DNA of 49,827 bases from Clostridia bacterium (GTDB lineage Bacteria; Bacillota; Thermoanaerobacteria; Thermoanaerobacterales; Thermoanaerobacteraceae), in contig DULG01000053.1 of the NCBI GenBank assembly GCA_012840485.1, positions 1 to 49,827 on the forward strand, read 5' to 3'. The notes below the pieces were generated by a model. It did no database searches. It saw only the letters and a list, made by a program, of their open reading frames with translations, and had not been told where the DNA came from. Below, piece after piece: positions 35,449 through 45,258 of the stretch. The position numbers and the translations under genes are program-made. Position 1 is the stretch's first letter; each line of letters begins with the position of its first letter.

Positions 35449-35465
35449 TTGGCATGAGACTTGCG
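35449..35465 (+). promoter_or_regulatory. Sigma-54 (-24/-12) promoter of the beta-diglycoside PTS operon
   Basis: TTGGCATGAGACTTGCG: GG and GC separated by the required 10 bases, matching the TGGCAC-N5-TTGC form closely. It needs an AAA+ activator, and one is encoded directly upstream. Confidence 0.85.
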
Positions 35466-35504
35466 TAATATATATTGCAAAAATTAAAAAAAGGAGTTGG
35501 TCTA

Positions 35505-36794
35505 ATGGAAGCCTTTATTAATTTTCTTGACAGGTATTTTATGCCTGTAGCAGGTAGGCTTGCTGAGCAAAGACATTTAAAATCTATTCGTGACGGAATA
35601 GTTGCTACAATGCCTCTGCTACTTATCGGATCATTCTTCTTAATTATAGCTTTTCCACCGATTGGAGCTTTAGAAGAACTAGTTAAACCTTATGTAAATG
35701 ATTTATTAAAAATAGTCAATGCAACATTTGGGATAATTGCTATGGTTGCATCTTTTACAATAGCTTATTCACTGGCAGGAACATATAAAATAGATCCTGT
35801 AGCTTCTGGAGTATTGAGTTTGTCGACTTTTATGTTGTCAGTACCTTTAACACAAGATGGTAACATTCCTCTAGGTTGGATGGGAAGCCAAGGGTTGTTT
35901 GTTGCAATGATCATAGCAATTTTTACAGTAGAAGTCCAAAGGAAATTTGTAGAGAAAAATTTGATTATTCGCATGCCTGAAGGAGTTCCACCCTCTGTTG
36001 GTAGAGCTTTTGCAGCTTTGATCCCTGGTGCTGTAATTATTACTTCTATTTGGATAATACACATGATACTAATTAAAACAATCCATTTAACAATACCGGA
36101 AGCTATTAATAAATTAATTGCTATACCTCTTATGAAGCTGGGTTCTACACTTCCTGCAGTAATACTTGCCATATTAGCAATTCAATTCTTGTGGAGCGTA
36201 GGTATTCATGGAGCCGCATTAGTAGGAGGAATTTTGGGACCGATATGGCTTACTTTTACTCAACAAAATTCAGCTGCTAAAATTGCTGGAGAAAAAATCT
36301 TGCCTAATATTGTATGTCAGCAATTTTTTGACATATTCGTTTATATAGGTGGTTCTGGAACAACTCTTGCGTTGGCTTTGCTCTTACTATTTGCAACAAA
36401 ATCAGAACAATTAAAAGCAGTGGGTAAGGCTGCTATTGGACCTGGTATATTCAATATAAATGAACCTATAACATTTGGTATGCCAATAGTTATGAATCCA
36501 GTCATGATTGTGCCGTTTATATTAGCTCCTATTTCTGCAGGACTTATCACATACATAGCGATGGCGTTGAATTTAGTGGCAAGACCTTATGCTTTAATTC
36601 CTTGGACGACTCCTGTATTAATTAGTGGTTTCTTAACAACGGGAGATTGGAAAGCTATTATTTTACAGATTATAAATTTTGCTGTAGCTGGAGCAATTTA
36701 TTATCCTTTCTTGAAACTATGGGACAATAAGAAATATGAAGAAGAGCAGCAATTAAAAAAAGAGGAAGAAAAATTAGCTGAGACGAAGGCATAA
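35505..36794 (+). CDS. celB: PTS EIIC permease, lactose/cellobiose family
   Basis: A 429-aa polytopic protein. FINFLDRYFMPVAGRLAEQRHLKSIRDG at the N terminus, PSVGRAFAALIPG, WSVGIHGAALVGG and GPGIFNINEPITFGMPIVMNP are CelB/LicC-family marks. It imports and phosphorylates cellobiose, chitobiose or a related diglycoside. ATG 35505 follows AAGGAG. First gene of the sigma-54 operon; its EIIB and EIIA are encoded downstream after a deacetylase gene. Confidence 0.94.
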   Translation: MEAFINFLDRYFMPVAGRLAEQRHLKSIRDGIVATMPLLLIGSFFLIIAFPPIGALEELVKPYVNDLLKIVNATFGIIAMVASFTIAYSLAGTYKIDPVASGVLSLSTFMLSVPLTQDGNIPLGWMGSQGLFVAMIIAIFTVEVQRKFVEKNLIIRMPEGVPPSVGRAFAALIPGAVIITSIWIIHMILIKTIHLTIPEAINKLIAIPLMKLGSTLPAVILAILAIQFLWSVGIHGAALVGGILGPIWLTFTQQNSAAKIAGEKILPNIVCQQFFDIFVYIGGSGTTLALALLLLFATKSEQLKAVGKAAIGPGIFNINEPITFGMPIVMNPVMIVPFILAPISAGLITYIAMALNLVARPYALIPWTTPVLISGFLTTGDWKAIILQIINFAVAGAIYYPFLKLWDNKKYEEEQQLKKEEEKLAETKA

Positions 36795-36854
36795 TGATAT
36801 ATCCTGAGAGGCATTGCCTCTCAGGATATATATTCCATAGAAAGGGTGGTACAG

Positions 36855-37604
36855 ATGAAATATTTAATTGTAAATGCTGATGATTTTGGACTGACAAAAG
36901 GAGTTAATAAAGGAGTTGTTGAATGCTATAAAAACGGTATTTTAAGAAGTACTTCTATAATGTGTAATATGCCTTATGCTAATGAAGCTTTACAAGTAAA
37001 AAAAATGTGTCCAGATTTGGGTTTTGGAATACACATAACCCTAGATGCTGGTAAACCGTTAAGTAGTGCTGAAAAAGTATATACCTTGATAGATGAAAGA
37101 GGGTATTTTAAAAGAGGCTTTCCACATTCTTTAGATGATGCTGATGTGGATCAAATCAGAACAGAAATAGAAGAGCAGATTAAAAAAGCTTTTTCTTTAG
37201 GGGTTCCTATAACTCATATGGATAGCCATCATCATGTGCAAAGTCATCCCAAGGTAATAGAGGTATTTATAGAAATGGCTCACAAATATAACTTGCCTGT
37301 ACGATCTACTCCATTGGATAGGGAAATAATTATTAAAGCTGGCTTAAAAACAGTTGATAACTTTATTTATAATTTCTATGATGAAGGTGTTAAAAAAGAA
37401 AATTTATTGTCTATATTAGGTAGTATAGAGGAAGGTATAACAGAAATAATGAGCCATCCAGCGTATGTAGACAACGAATTAATGAATATTTCATCTTATA
37501 ATACAAAAAGAGAAATTGAAAGAACAATATTGACTGATAAAGATGTTTTACAATTTATTCTGAATAATAACATTTTATTAGTTAACTATTCAATATTAAA
37601 ATAA
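36855..37604 (+). CDS. chbG: ChbG/YdjC-family carbohydrate deacetylase
   Basis: A 249-aa protein that should remove an acetyl group from N-acetylated sugars such as chitobiose phosphate. NADDFG near residue 7 and [12 protein letters not shown] carry the metal ligands of the family; IMSHPAYVD is a third conserved block. ATG 36855 was chosen over the GTG at 36846. It lies inside a PTS operon for beta-linked disaccharides, which favours N,N'-diacetylchitobiose or N-acetylated chitooligosaccharide use in addition to cellobiose. Confidence 0.92.
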   Translation: MKYLIVNADDFGLTKGVNKGVVECYKNGILRSTSIMCNMPYANEALQVKKMCPDLGFGIHITLDAGKPLSSAEKVYTLIDERGYFKRGFPHSLDDADVDQIRTEIEEQIKKAFSLGVPITHMDSHHHVQSHPKVIEVFIEMAHKYNLPVRSTPLDREIIIKAGLKTVDNFIYNFYDEGVKKENLLSILGSIEEGITEIMSHPAYVDNELMNISSYNTKREIERTILTDKDVLQFILNNNILLVNYSILK

Positions 37605-37631
37605 GTTTAAACTAAAAGGAGGGTATATACA

Positions 37632-37943
37632 ATGAGGATTTTATTAATCTGTGGTGCAGGAATGTCTACAAGTTTGCTAGTTGAAAAGATGAAAAAAGAG
37701 GGTGAAAAAAGAGGGATAAAAGACTTATACATTTTTGCAGAAGCAGCGGATAATTTAGAAAAAGTAATAGATGATTACGATGTTATATTATTAGGTCCTC
37801 AAATTAGGTATAAAGAAAAGTATGTTTCAGAACTTGCAAAAGAGAAAAACAAAGTATATAGAGTAATTCCACCAAACATATATGGGATGATAGATGGAGC
37901 CAAAACATTGGATTTAGCAATTGAGGCGCTGAAAAACAAATAA
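37632..37943 (+). CDS. celA: PTS EIIB, lactose/cellobiose family
   Basis: A 103-aa EIIB. C7 in LLICGAGMSTS is the phospho-acceptor; VILLGPQIRYK is the next conserved block. It passes phosphate from the EIIA encoded next to the sugar bound by the EIIC encoded at 35505. The ATG follows AGGAGGG. Confidence 0.95.
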   Translation: MRILLICGAGMSTSLLVEKMKKEGEKRGIKDLYIFAEAADNLEKVIDDYDVILLGPQIRYKEKYVSELAKEKNKVYRVIPPNIYGMIDGAKTLDLAIEALKNK

Positions 37944-37961
37944 AGTTTAGGAGGCAGAAAA

Positions 37962-38294
37962 ATGGATCTTGAACAAATTGTTTTCACAATCATATCCCAT
38001 GCAGGGAATGCACGAAGCAATTCTTTTGAAGCATTAAAGCATGCGCGTGAGGGTAATTTTGAAGAGGCCGAAAAGTGGTTAAATAAAGCAAGTGAAGAGC
38101 TTTTAGAAGCTCATCACGTTCAAACGGATATGATACACAAAGAAGCGGCGGGAGAAAAACAGGAAGTTACACTTCTTTTAGTACATGCAGAAGACCATCT
38201 TATGAATGCAATTCTTGCAAAGGAATTGATAACGGAAATGATTGACTTGTATAAAGTTATTTATCAAACAAAGGGGGCAACTTTTAATGTTTAA
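37962..38294 (+). CDS. celC: PTS EIIA, lactose/cellobiose family
   Basis: A 110-aa helical EIIA. The active-site histidine lies in VHAEDHLM (H75 or H79 nearby). It accepts phosphate from HPr and gives it to the EIIB encoded at 37632. The ATG follows TAGGAGG. It overlaps the GH4 gene start by 8 bases. Confidence 0.95.
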   Translation: MDLEQIVFTIISHAGNARSNSFEALKHAREGNFEEAEKWLNKASEELLEAHHVQTDMIHKEAAGEKQEVTLLLVHAEDHLMNAILAKELITEMIDLYKVIYQTKGATFNV

Positions 38295-39597
38295 AAAGGA
38301 TTTGAAAATTGCTGTAATTGGAGGGGGGTCTAGTTATACCCCCGAACTTATTGAAGGATTCATTAAAAGGTATAAGGAATTGCCAGTAAAAGATATCTAC
38401 TTAATGGATATAGAGGAAGGCAAAGAAAAACTTAAAATTGTTGGTGGCCTTGCAAAAAGGATGGTAGAAAAAGCCGGCATAGGGATAAACATTCATCTGA
38501 CTCTGGACAGACGTGAAACCATAAAAGATGCAGATTTTGTTGTTACTCAGTTTAGAGTGGGAGGAATAGATGCCAGAATCCGAGATGAAAAAATTCCTCT
38601 AAAGTATGATGTTGTGGGTCAGGAAACAACTGGACCCGGTGGTTTTGCAAAAGCCCAGAGGACAATACCCGTTATACTGGATATATGCAGAGATATAGAA
38701 GAATTTGCGCCGAAAGCATGGCTTATTAATTTTACGAATCCTTCAGGAGTTATAACAGAAACAGTTTTAAAACATACAAGTGTAAAAGCTATCGGCTTAT
38801 GCAATGTACCGATAGGCATGGTATATGGTGTTGCGCAACTTTTGAATGTTGATCCAACGAGAATTTATATAAATTTTGCTGGTTTGAATCATTTAGTATG
38901 GGGTACTCATGTATATTTAGATGGTATAGAAATAACTGATAAACTAATTGATACTTATGTTACTGCAAAATCTTTAACAATGAAGAATATTCCTGAATTA
39001 CCTTGGGACCCTGAATTTATAAAATCACTTGGTATGTATCCTTGTCCATATCACAGATATTATTATTTGACTGACCAAATGCTTGAGGAACAAAAAAGAG
39101 AAGTTGCCACAGTAGGTACAAGGGGAGAAGTTGTTAAAAAATTAGAGAAAGAATTATTTGAATTATATAAAGATCCAAATTTGAATATAAAACCACCGCA
39201 ATTAGAAAAAAGGGGAGGAGCTCATTATTCTGATGCTGCTTGCTCCCTGATAAGTTCAATATATAATGACAAAAAAGACATACATGTGGTCAATGTGAGA
39301 AACAATGGTACAATCGCAGATTTGCCAGATAATGTGGTGATAGAAACAAATGCAATAATAGATAGAAATGGGGCTCATCCGATAAATATTGGACATGTGC
39401 CAGCGAAAATAAGGGGTTTAATGCAAGCAGTAAAAGCCTATGAAGAACTTACTATAGAAGCAGGGGTAAAAGGGGACTATTATACAGCTTTACAGGCGTT
39501 GACAATTCATCCATTAGTACCTTCTGCGACTGTTGCTAAAAAAATTCTTGATGATATACTTGAGCAAAATAAAGAGTATCTGCCACAGTATAAATAG
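38287..39597 (+). CDS. celF: GH4 family 6-phospho-beta-glucosidase
   Basis: A 436-aa NAD- and metal-dependent glycosidase. KIAVIGGGSSYTPEL is the NAD fold, INFTNPSG and GLCNVPIG hold the GH4 metal/active-site Cys-Asn region. It opens the 6-phospho disaccharide made by the PTS. ATG 38287 is chosen over a longer frame from 38242, since only the short form starts at the family N terminus and follows AGGGGG. Confidence 0.95.
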   Translation: MFKKDLKIAVIGGGSSYTPELIEGFIKRYKELPVKDIYLMDIEEGKEKLKIVGGLAKRMVEKAGIGINIHLTLDRRETIKDADFVVTQFRVGGIDARIRDEKIPLKYDVVGQETTGPGGFAKAQRTIPVILDICRDIEEFAPKAWLINFTNPSGVITETVLKHTSVKAIGLCNVPIGMVYGVAQLLNVDPTRIYINFAGLNHLVWGTHVYLDGIEITDKLIDTYVTAKSLTMKNIPELPWDPEFIKSLGMYPCPYHRYYYLTDQMLEEQKREVATVGTRGEVVKKLEKELFELYKDPNLNIKPPQLEKRGGAHYSDAACSLISSIYNDKKDIHVVNVRNNGTIADLPDNVVIETNAIIDRNGAHPINIGHVPAKIRGLMQAVKAYEELTIEAGVKGDYYTALQALTIHPLVPSATVAKKILDDILEQNKEYLPQYK

Positions 39598-39615
39598 AAA
39601 TATTGCTGATTTTAC

Positions 39616-39650
39616 AAAGTAATTTTTTCCGTTAAATTACTTTTTCCTTT
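39616..39650 (+). terminator. Partial terminator between GH4 and GH1 genes
   Basis: AAAGTAATTT pairs with AAATTACTTT and is followed by a T-rich run. It may reduce read-through to the GH1 gene rather than stop it. Confidence 0.65.
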
Positions 39651-39695
39651 TTTAAATAATATTTTGGATTATCTTGCGCAAGGAGGGAAATAATT

Positions 39696-41090
39696 ATGGC
39701 TAAAGAATATAAATTTCCTGAAGGATTCTGGTGGGGTTCAGCAACATCAGCAGTACAAATAGAGGGGGCTGCAAATGAAGATGGAAAGGGAATGAATGTA
39801 TGGGATTATTGGTATAAAAAAGAGCCAAATCGCTTTTTCGATAGAGTAGGTCCTCAAGTAACATCTGATTTTTACCACAGATATAAAGACGATATAAAAT
39901 TAATGAAAGAACTTGGACATAACTCTTTTAGATTTTCTATTTCATGGTCGCGATTGATACCTGGTGGTGTTGGTGAAGTCAATAAAAAAGCCGTAGAGTT
40001 TTATAACAGTGTCATTGATGAGCTTATAAAAAATGATATAGCACCGTTTGTTACGCTATTTCACTTTGACATGCCTATAGAAATGCAAAACATGGGAGGT
40101 TTTGAGAATAGAAAAGTAGTGGAATATTTTGCCGAATATGCTAAAACATGTTTTGAGTTGTTTGGAGATAGAGTCAAAAGATGGATTACATTTAATGAAC
40201 CAATAGTTCCTGTATTAGGTGGGTATTTGTATAATTTCCATTATCCAGATATAGTAGACTTCAAAAGAGCGTTACAATTTGCATATGGCACAGTATTGGC
40301 AAGTGCGAGGGCAATAGAGGAATTTAAAAAGTTACAAATAGAAGGAGCTAAAATAGGTATTGTTTTAAACTTAAGCCCTGTATATCCCAGGAGTAATCAT
40401 CCGGCTGATTTAAAAGCCGCAGAGATTGCGGATTTATTCCATAACAGAAGTTTTTTGGAACCAACTGTCAAAGGAGAGTATCCTAAAGAAATTGTTGAAC
40501 TTCTAAAAACTTACAATCATCTACCAGAGTATTCGGATAGCGACTTAGAATTAATTAAAAATAACACTGTGGAATATTTAGGAGTAAATTATTATCAGCC
40601 AATTAGAGTTAAAGCTAAAGAAAATATGCCAAATCCATATGGAGTATTTACACCTAATTGGTTTTATGATGAGTATATTATGCCAGGAAGAAGAATGAAT
40701 CCTTATAGAGGATGGGAGATATATGAAAGAGGAGTATATGACATAATGATAAATTTAAGAGATAATTATGGCAATATAGAGTCTTTTATTTCGGAAAATG
40801 GAATAGGAGTTGAAGGGGAAGAGCGTTTTACAAAAGATGGAATTATCCTAGATGATTACAGGATAGAGTTTATAAAAGAACATTTGAAGTGGCTCCATAA
40901 AGCAATTGAAGAGGGATGTAATGTTAAAGGATATCATTTATGGACTTTTATGGACAACTGGTCCTTCTTAAATGCCTATAAAAACCGTTATGGTCTTGTA
41001 TCTGTCGATTTAAAAACTCAAAAAAGAACAATAAAGAAGAGTGGACATTGGTATAAGGAATTATCTAAAAACAACGGATTTATTGATTAA
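39696..41090 (+). CDS. GH1 family 6-phospho-beta-glucosidase (BglH type)
   Basis: A 464-aa GH1 enzyme. E168 in TFNEP is the acid/base and E367 in SENGIG the nucleophile; GFWWGSATSAVQIEG is the family start, and the gene is full length. It cleaves 6-phospho-beta-glucosides in the cytoplasm and complements the GH4 enzyme encoded upstream, so the operon has two cleavage mechanisms for the same PTS. The ATG follows AGGAGGG. The substrate (phospho or free sugar) is inferred from the operon. Confidence 0.93.
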   Translation: MAKEYKFPEGFWWGSATSAVQIEGAANEDGKGMNVWDYWYKKEPNRFFDRVGPQVTSDFYHRYKDDIKLMKELGHNSFRFSISWSRLIPGGVGEVNKKAVEFYNSVIDELIKNDIAPFVTLFHFDMPIEMQNMGGFENRKVVEYFAEYAKTCFELFGDRVKRWITFNEPIVPVLGGYLYNFHYPDIVDFKRALQFAYGTVLASARAIEEFKKLQIEGAKIGIVLNLSPVYPRSNHPADLKAAEIADLFHNRSFLEPTVKGEYPKEIVELLKTYNHLPEYSDSDLELIKNNTVEYLGVNYYQPIRVKAKENMPNPYGVFTPNWFYDEYIMPGRRMNPYRGWEIYERGVYDIMINLRDNYGNIESFISENGIGVEGEERFTKDGIILDDYRIEFIKEHLKWLHKAIEEGCNVKGYHLWTFMDNWSFLNAYKNRYGLVSVDLKTQKRTIKKSGHWYKELSKNNGFID

Positions 41091-41119
41091 ATAACCGGCA
41101 TTTTGCCGGTTATTTTTTT
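41090..41119 (+). terminator. Terminator of the beta-diglycoside operon
   Basis: AATAACCGGC-attt-GCCGGTTATT followed by a T run. Confidence 0.9.
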
Positions 41120-41131
41120 AAAATTTTAAAT

Positions 41132-41151
41132 GTTTACATTTATAAGTAAAC
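41132..41151. promoter_or_regulatory. Inverted repeat in the gap before the nucleotidase
   Basis: GTTTAC (41132-41137) and GTAAAC (41146-41151), followed at 41153 by TATAAA. It could be an operator; no gene starts nearby except a three-codon ORF. The rest of 41155-41284 shows nothing recognisable. Confidence 0.35.
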
Positions 41152-41284
41152 GTATAAAATATAGAGTAAAAAGGAGTAAGATGAAGATGTAATCTATAAA
41201 ATTCTCCTAAATCGATATTGAAGGGATAATTATTATTTTATATAATTATATTAACGGTTGTCTGACATCTGATGTATGATGTAA

Positions 41285-41338
41285 TTTACACAAAATTAAT
41301 AATACTTTAACCTCTATTTAACACTCCTCTGATATACT
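41285..41338 (+). promoter_or_regulatory. PhoP box and promoter of the secreted nucleotidase
   Basis: Four TTNACA-like hexamers lie exactly 11 bases apart: TTTACA (41285), TTAATA (41296), TTAACC (41307) and TTAACA (41318), each followed by a 5-base spacer. TGA-TATACT (41330-41338) is an extended -10 with no good -35. The layout is that of Bacillus-type phosphate-starvation promoters activated by PhoP. Confidence 0.75.
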
Positions 41339-41431
41339 TAAAATGTCGAAGAAATTCCTTAATTTTTGGAGGTGAGTGTTTAAAACTTATCTTATCATCT
41401 AAAACTAATTTATGATAAAAGGAGGATGTAA

Positions 41432-44400
41432 ATGTTTAGGTCAAAGTCAAGGATATTTGCAATATTTGTTGCAGTAATAATGGTATTTAGCATGTTTTTC
41501 TCTGCGATACCGCAGATAGCCTTTGCTGCAACGTCAAAAACCTTTGACTTTATTGAAATCACCGATTTTCACGGTTATTTACAAAATGATGGTAAATTAA
41601 GTGATGGGACAATTTATAAGCAGCAAATAGCAGGTGTTTTGGCAAAACAAATTAAAGACATAAAAGCTCAAAATCCTGACAGAACAGTAATTTTATCGGG
41701 CGGGGATATGTTCCAGGGAACGCCACTTTCCAATGTGCTAAGGGGCAAGCCAGTCATTGAGATGATGAAAAACATCGGATTTGACGCAATGGCTCTTGGC
41801 AACCATGAGTACGACTGGGGCATTGAATCGGTAATTGATACTAATAATGCTACTTTGAAGAATTCCACAATTCCAGTTCTTGCTGCAAACGTGTATGACA
41901 AGACCACAGGCAAGCCAGTGAGCTATGTAAAACCATATGTTGTTATTGAAAGAGATGGAGTAAAGATTGGAATAATAGGAATTGTAGACAACAAGGAATT
42001 TCCCACTATAATAATGCCGACATTTATACAGAATGTGGATTTTAAAAACCCTGTGCCAATTGTAAATGACTTTGCACAGCAGCTAAGACAGCAGGGTGTA
42101 AAGATTGTTGTGGTTTTGGCTCACATGGGAGCATATCAAGATAGCTCTGGCAATGTAAGTGGCAATCTCATAGACTTTGCAAAGCAGGTAAAAGGTGTAG
42201 ATGCTATATTTGGCGGACATACTCATACTATAGTTACTACAAGGGTTAATGGAATTCCAGTTGGAGTTGCTGCAAATTACGGGAAGGGAATTATTGACCT
42301 TAAGATTACAATTAATGAAGATGGAACTGTCACAGCTGGTGACATGCAATATATTGACCTTACAAAGATTTATTCAACACCTAATATAGATCCCAAGTAT
42401 ATTGACCCAGAGGTACAGGCAATAGTTGATAAAGCCAATGAAGACGTAGGACCTATATTTAATGAAGTTATAGGCAAAGCGGCAATAGATTTGACAAGGA
42501 CGCAGAGCGCAAAACCCTATGGAGACTCGCTTCTTGGAAACTGGGCAGCTGAAGTGACGAGAAAAGCTGTCAATGCAGATTTTGGATTTGCCAATAACGG
42601 TGGCCTTAGGATTGACATTCCAAAAGGCGATATAACCGTTGGAATGATGTATCAGTTAATGCCTTTTGATAACACAATAGTTACGATGAAGATGACAGGT
42701 GCTCAGATTAAGACAATTCTTGAACAGGCAGTTCAAGACGGAGGAAAGGGTATACAGGTTGCAGGACTTTCCTTCAAATACGACCCAACCAGGCCTTCAA
42801 TGCACAGAGTATTTGACATGAGAAAATCTGACGGTACACCTATAGACATGAATAAGTCCTACCTTGTTGCTACAAACGAGTTCATGGGTAAAGGTGGAGA
42901 TGGTTTTACAGGATTTACTGACCCTGAGGTAAAGAAGAGCTATGTCGATACTTACAAACTTGTAAGAGATGCTTTCATTGAAGCAGTAAAAGAGCAAGGT
43001 ACAATAACTTCAGTAATAGACGGAAGAATTGCTCCTGCTACAAAAGAGGGTACATTAATCACAGTTCTTGCTACATCTGATATACACGGCAATATATTCC
43101 CATGGGACTACAACACTGCAAAACCTGCGAATAGAGGTCTTGCCAAAGTATCTACTTATGTAAAACAAGTAAGAGAACAATATCCATATGTAGCATTAGT
43201 TGATAATGGAGATACAATTCAAGGAACGCCACTTTCTTACTACTATGACAAAATAGATACTAAAGCAGAGTATCCACTGGTGAAAGTAATGGGAGCAATG
43301 AAATATGATACTTGGACATTGGGCAACCATGAATACAATTATGGACTTGACGTCTTAAATAGGGTCATAAAAGACATGAGAAGTGAAGGTATCCATGTGC
43401 TTTCAGCAAATACTTACAAAGATGATGGAACAAACTTTGTTGACCCTTACTATATTAAGACATTTGATACGCCACAAGGACCTGTAAAAGTGGGTATATT
43501 AGGCCTTACAACCAAAACTATACCATCATGGGAAGATAAAGACCACTATGCAGGATTACACTTCAATGACCTTGTAGAGGAAGCAAATAAGTGGGTGCCT
43601 AAGTTAAGAGCAGCAGGAGCAGACATTGTAGTTGTTACTATGCATACAGGCGAAGAAAAGCCGACAGATGTGATACCAGAAAACCAAGTTATTGCTGTAG
43701 CCACGAAGGTAAATGGCATTGATGCAATAGTTGCAGGACATACACATATTAATATACCAGAACACGATTATAAAAACCCTGCAGGAAATACTGTTATAGT
43801 AACACAACCTGGTAAATGGGGTGAATATGTATCACAGATATACTTTGACATTACCAAGAATGCAGAAGGCAAATGGGTAATTGATGATAAATGGAGTACA
43901 ACCATAAAAATGGACGATTCTATACAGGCAGATCCTGACATCATTAAACTTGCACAGCCATATCAAGATGCAACACTTAAATATATAGGAACAAAAATCG
44001 GTGTTGCAACAGGTGACTTCTTAGGTACTGAACAGACAGTAAAAGAGACAGCTATAATGGACCTTATCAATAAAGTTCAAAAATATTATGCAAAAACTGA
44101 TCTATCAATTGCTGCACCACTTAGCAGTTCAGCAAAGATATTGAAAGGCGATATAACAATTCAGGACATCATGGGTGTATATGTATATGAAAACTACTTG
44201 TATGGAATAAAGATGACAGGAAAACAATTAAAAGACTGGATGGAATGGTCAGCAAGGTATTACAAACAAGTTTCCTCGCCAAATGATCCTGTAACAAAAG
44301 ATCCTACTTTAAATATACCTGATTACAATCTTGATCAACTATACGGCGCAAGCTATGTAATAGATTTAACACAACCAGCAGGGCATAGAATTAAGAATCT

Positions 44401-45121
44401 CAAAGTCAATGACAAACTTGTAAAAGATGACGATGTATTCACAGTAGCAATAAACAACTATAGGTTTAACGGCGGCGGTGGATTTATGCAAGCTGCTGGA
44501 ATAACAAATCCAGAAATCGTATTTGATTCCGCAAAAGCTTATGGCGACGACGGACAGGTAAGGAATTTGATGATCAGATATATTCAGGAGCATGGTACAA
44601 TTACACCAACCGTTGAAAATTACTGGTATGTATCAACTACTCCTGTGGCAGAAGAAACACCAGCACCAGTAACACAACCAACGCCTTCTCCAACTCCGCA
44701 ACCACAACCTGCACCACAACCTGTATACAACTATGGCATTGTAACTGCATCAGCGCTTAATGTGAGGGCAGGCGCAAGCACTTCAAGCAAAATTATAGGA
44801 GTACTTCCTGCCGGAAAAGTTGTGACATTGCTTGAAGAAGTCAACGGCTGGTACAAGATTGACTACAATGGCGAGACAGGATACATCTACGGCAAATACG
44901 TTGCTGCAACGCCAAATCCGTCAAATGTAACTGTTTTGAAAGCTGTAAAAGTCACTGCTAAGAGCGGATTAAATGTAAGAGTAGGGAATTCTATAAATGC
45001 AAAGAAGATAGGAGCAGTACCATATGGTACAGAACTAAAAGTAGTTGGAGAATATAATGGATGGTATCAGATACAGTATAATGGCGGATTTGGATATGTA
45101 TACGCAAAATATACAAAATAG
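41432..45121 (+). CDS. Secreted double 5'-nucleotidase/cyclic phosphodiesterase with two SH3 domains
   Basis: A 1229-aa protein with a signal peptide (cleavage after AFA, about residue 32). Two copies of a metallophosphatase/5'-nucleotidase unit follow: the first has TDFHGY, GGDMFQGTP, LGNHEYDWG and GGHTHT; the second has TSDIHGN, VDNGDTIQGTP, LGNHEYNYG and AGHTHIN. Each has the C-terminal nucleotidase domain (NNGGLR and NNYRFNGGGG). After a Pro-rich linker (about 1075-1100) come two SH3b domains for wall attachment. It should release phosphate from extracellular nucleotides; the phosphate-starvation promoter upstream supports this. The ATG follows AAAGGAGG. Confidence 0.93.
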   Translation: MFRSKSRIFAIFVAVIMVFSMFFSAIPQIAFAATSKTFDFIEITDFHGYLQNDGKLSDGTIYKQQIAGVLAKQIKDIKAQNPDRTVILSGGDMFQGTPLSNVLRGKPVIEMMKNIGFDAMALGNHEYDWGIESVIDTNNATLKNSTIPVLAANVYDKTTGKPVSYVKPYVVIERDGVKIGIIGIVDNKEFPTIIMPTFIQNVDFKNPVPIVNDFAQQLRQQGVKIVVVLAHMGAYQDSSGNVSGNLIDFAKQVKGVDAIFGGHTHTIVTTRVNGIPVGVAANYGKGIIDLKITINEDGTVTAGDMQYIDLTKIYSTPNIDPKYIDPEVQAIVDKANEDVGPIFNEVIGKAAIDLTRTQSAKPYGDSLLGNWAAEVTRKAVNADFGFANNGGLRIDIPKGDITVGMMYQLMPFDNTIVTMKMTGAQIKTILEQAVQDGGKGIQVAGLSFKYDPTRPSMHRVFDMRKSDGTPIDMNKSYLVATNEFMGKGGDGFTGFTDPEVKKSYVDTYKLVRDAFIEAVKEQGTITSVIDGRIAPATKEGTLITVLATSDIHGNIFPWDYNTAKPANRGLAKVSTYVKQVREQYPYVALVDNGDTIQGTPLSYYYDKIDTKAEYPLVKVMGAMKYDTWTLGNHEYNYGLDVLNRVIKDMRSEGIHVLSANTYKDDGTNFVDPYYIKTFDTPQGPVKVGILGLTTKTIPSWEDKDHYAGLHFNDLVEEANKWVPKLRAAGADIVVVTMHTGEEKPTDVIPENQVIAVATKVNGIDAIVAGHTHINIPEHDYKNPAGNTVIVTQPGKWGEYVSQIYFDITKNAEGKWVIDDKWSTTIKMDDSIQADPDIIKLAQPYQDATLKYIGTKIGVATGDFLGTEQTVKETAIMDLINKVQKYYAKTDLSIAAPLSSSAKILKGDITIQDIMGVYVYENYLYGIKMTGKQLKDWMEWSARYYKQVSSPNDPVTKDPTLNIPDYNLDQLYGASYVIDLTQPAGHRIKNLKVNDKLVKDDDVFTVAINNYRFNGGGGFMQAAGITNPEIVFDSAKAYGDDGQVRNLMIRYIQEHGTITPTVENYWYVSTTPVAEETPAPVTQPTPSPTPQPQPAPQPVYNYGIVTASALNVRAGASTSSKIIGVLPAGKVVTLLEEVNGWYKIDYNGETGYIYGKYVAATPNPSNVTVLKAVKVTAKSGLNVRVGNSINAKKIGAVPYGTELKVVGEYNGWYQIQYNGGFGYVYAKYTK

Positions 45122-45131
45122 AAGCTAAAGA

Positions 45132-45168
45132 AGAGAAAAGCTGTGGGAAACCGCAGCTTTTCTCTTTT
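45132..45168 (+). terminator. Terminator of the nucleotidase gene
   Basis: AGAGAAAAGCTG and its complement form a long stem around a GGGAAACC centre, followed by TTTT. Confidence 0.9.
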
Positions 45169-45258
45169 GTAAAGACAGTTAGAGAGAAGAAAATATGATA
45201 AAATATATAGGTAAGTGGATTATATACAGGAGATTTACAGCGAAAGGATGAAATAAGT

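Noticed and set aside
41173-41190. Ribosome site plus three-codon ORF before the nucleotidase
   Set aside because: AGGAG and ATGAAGATGTAA are present, but a three-codon product with no hairpin switch is not supportable as a leader peptide.
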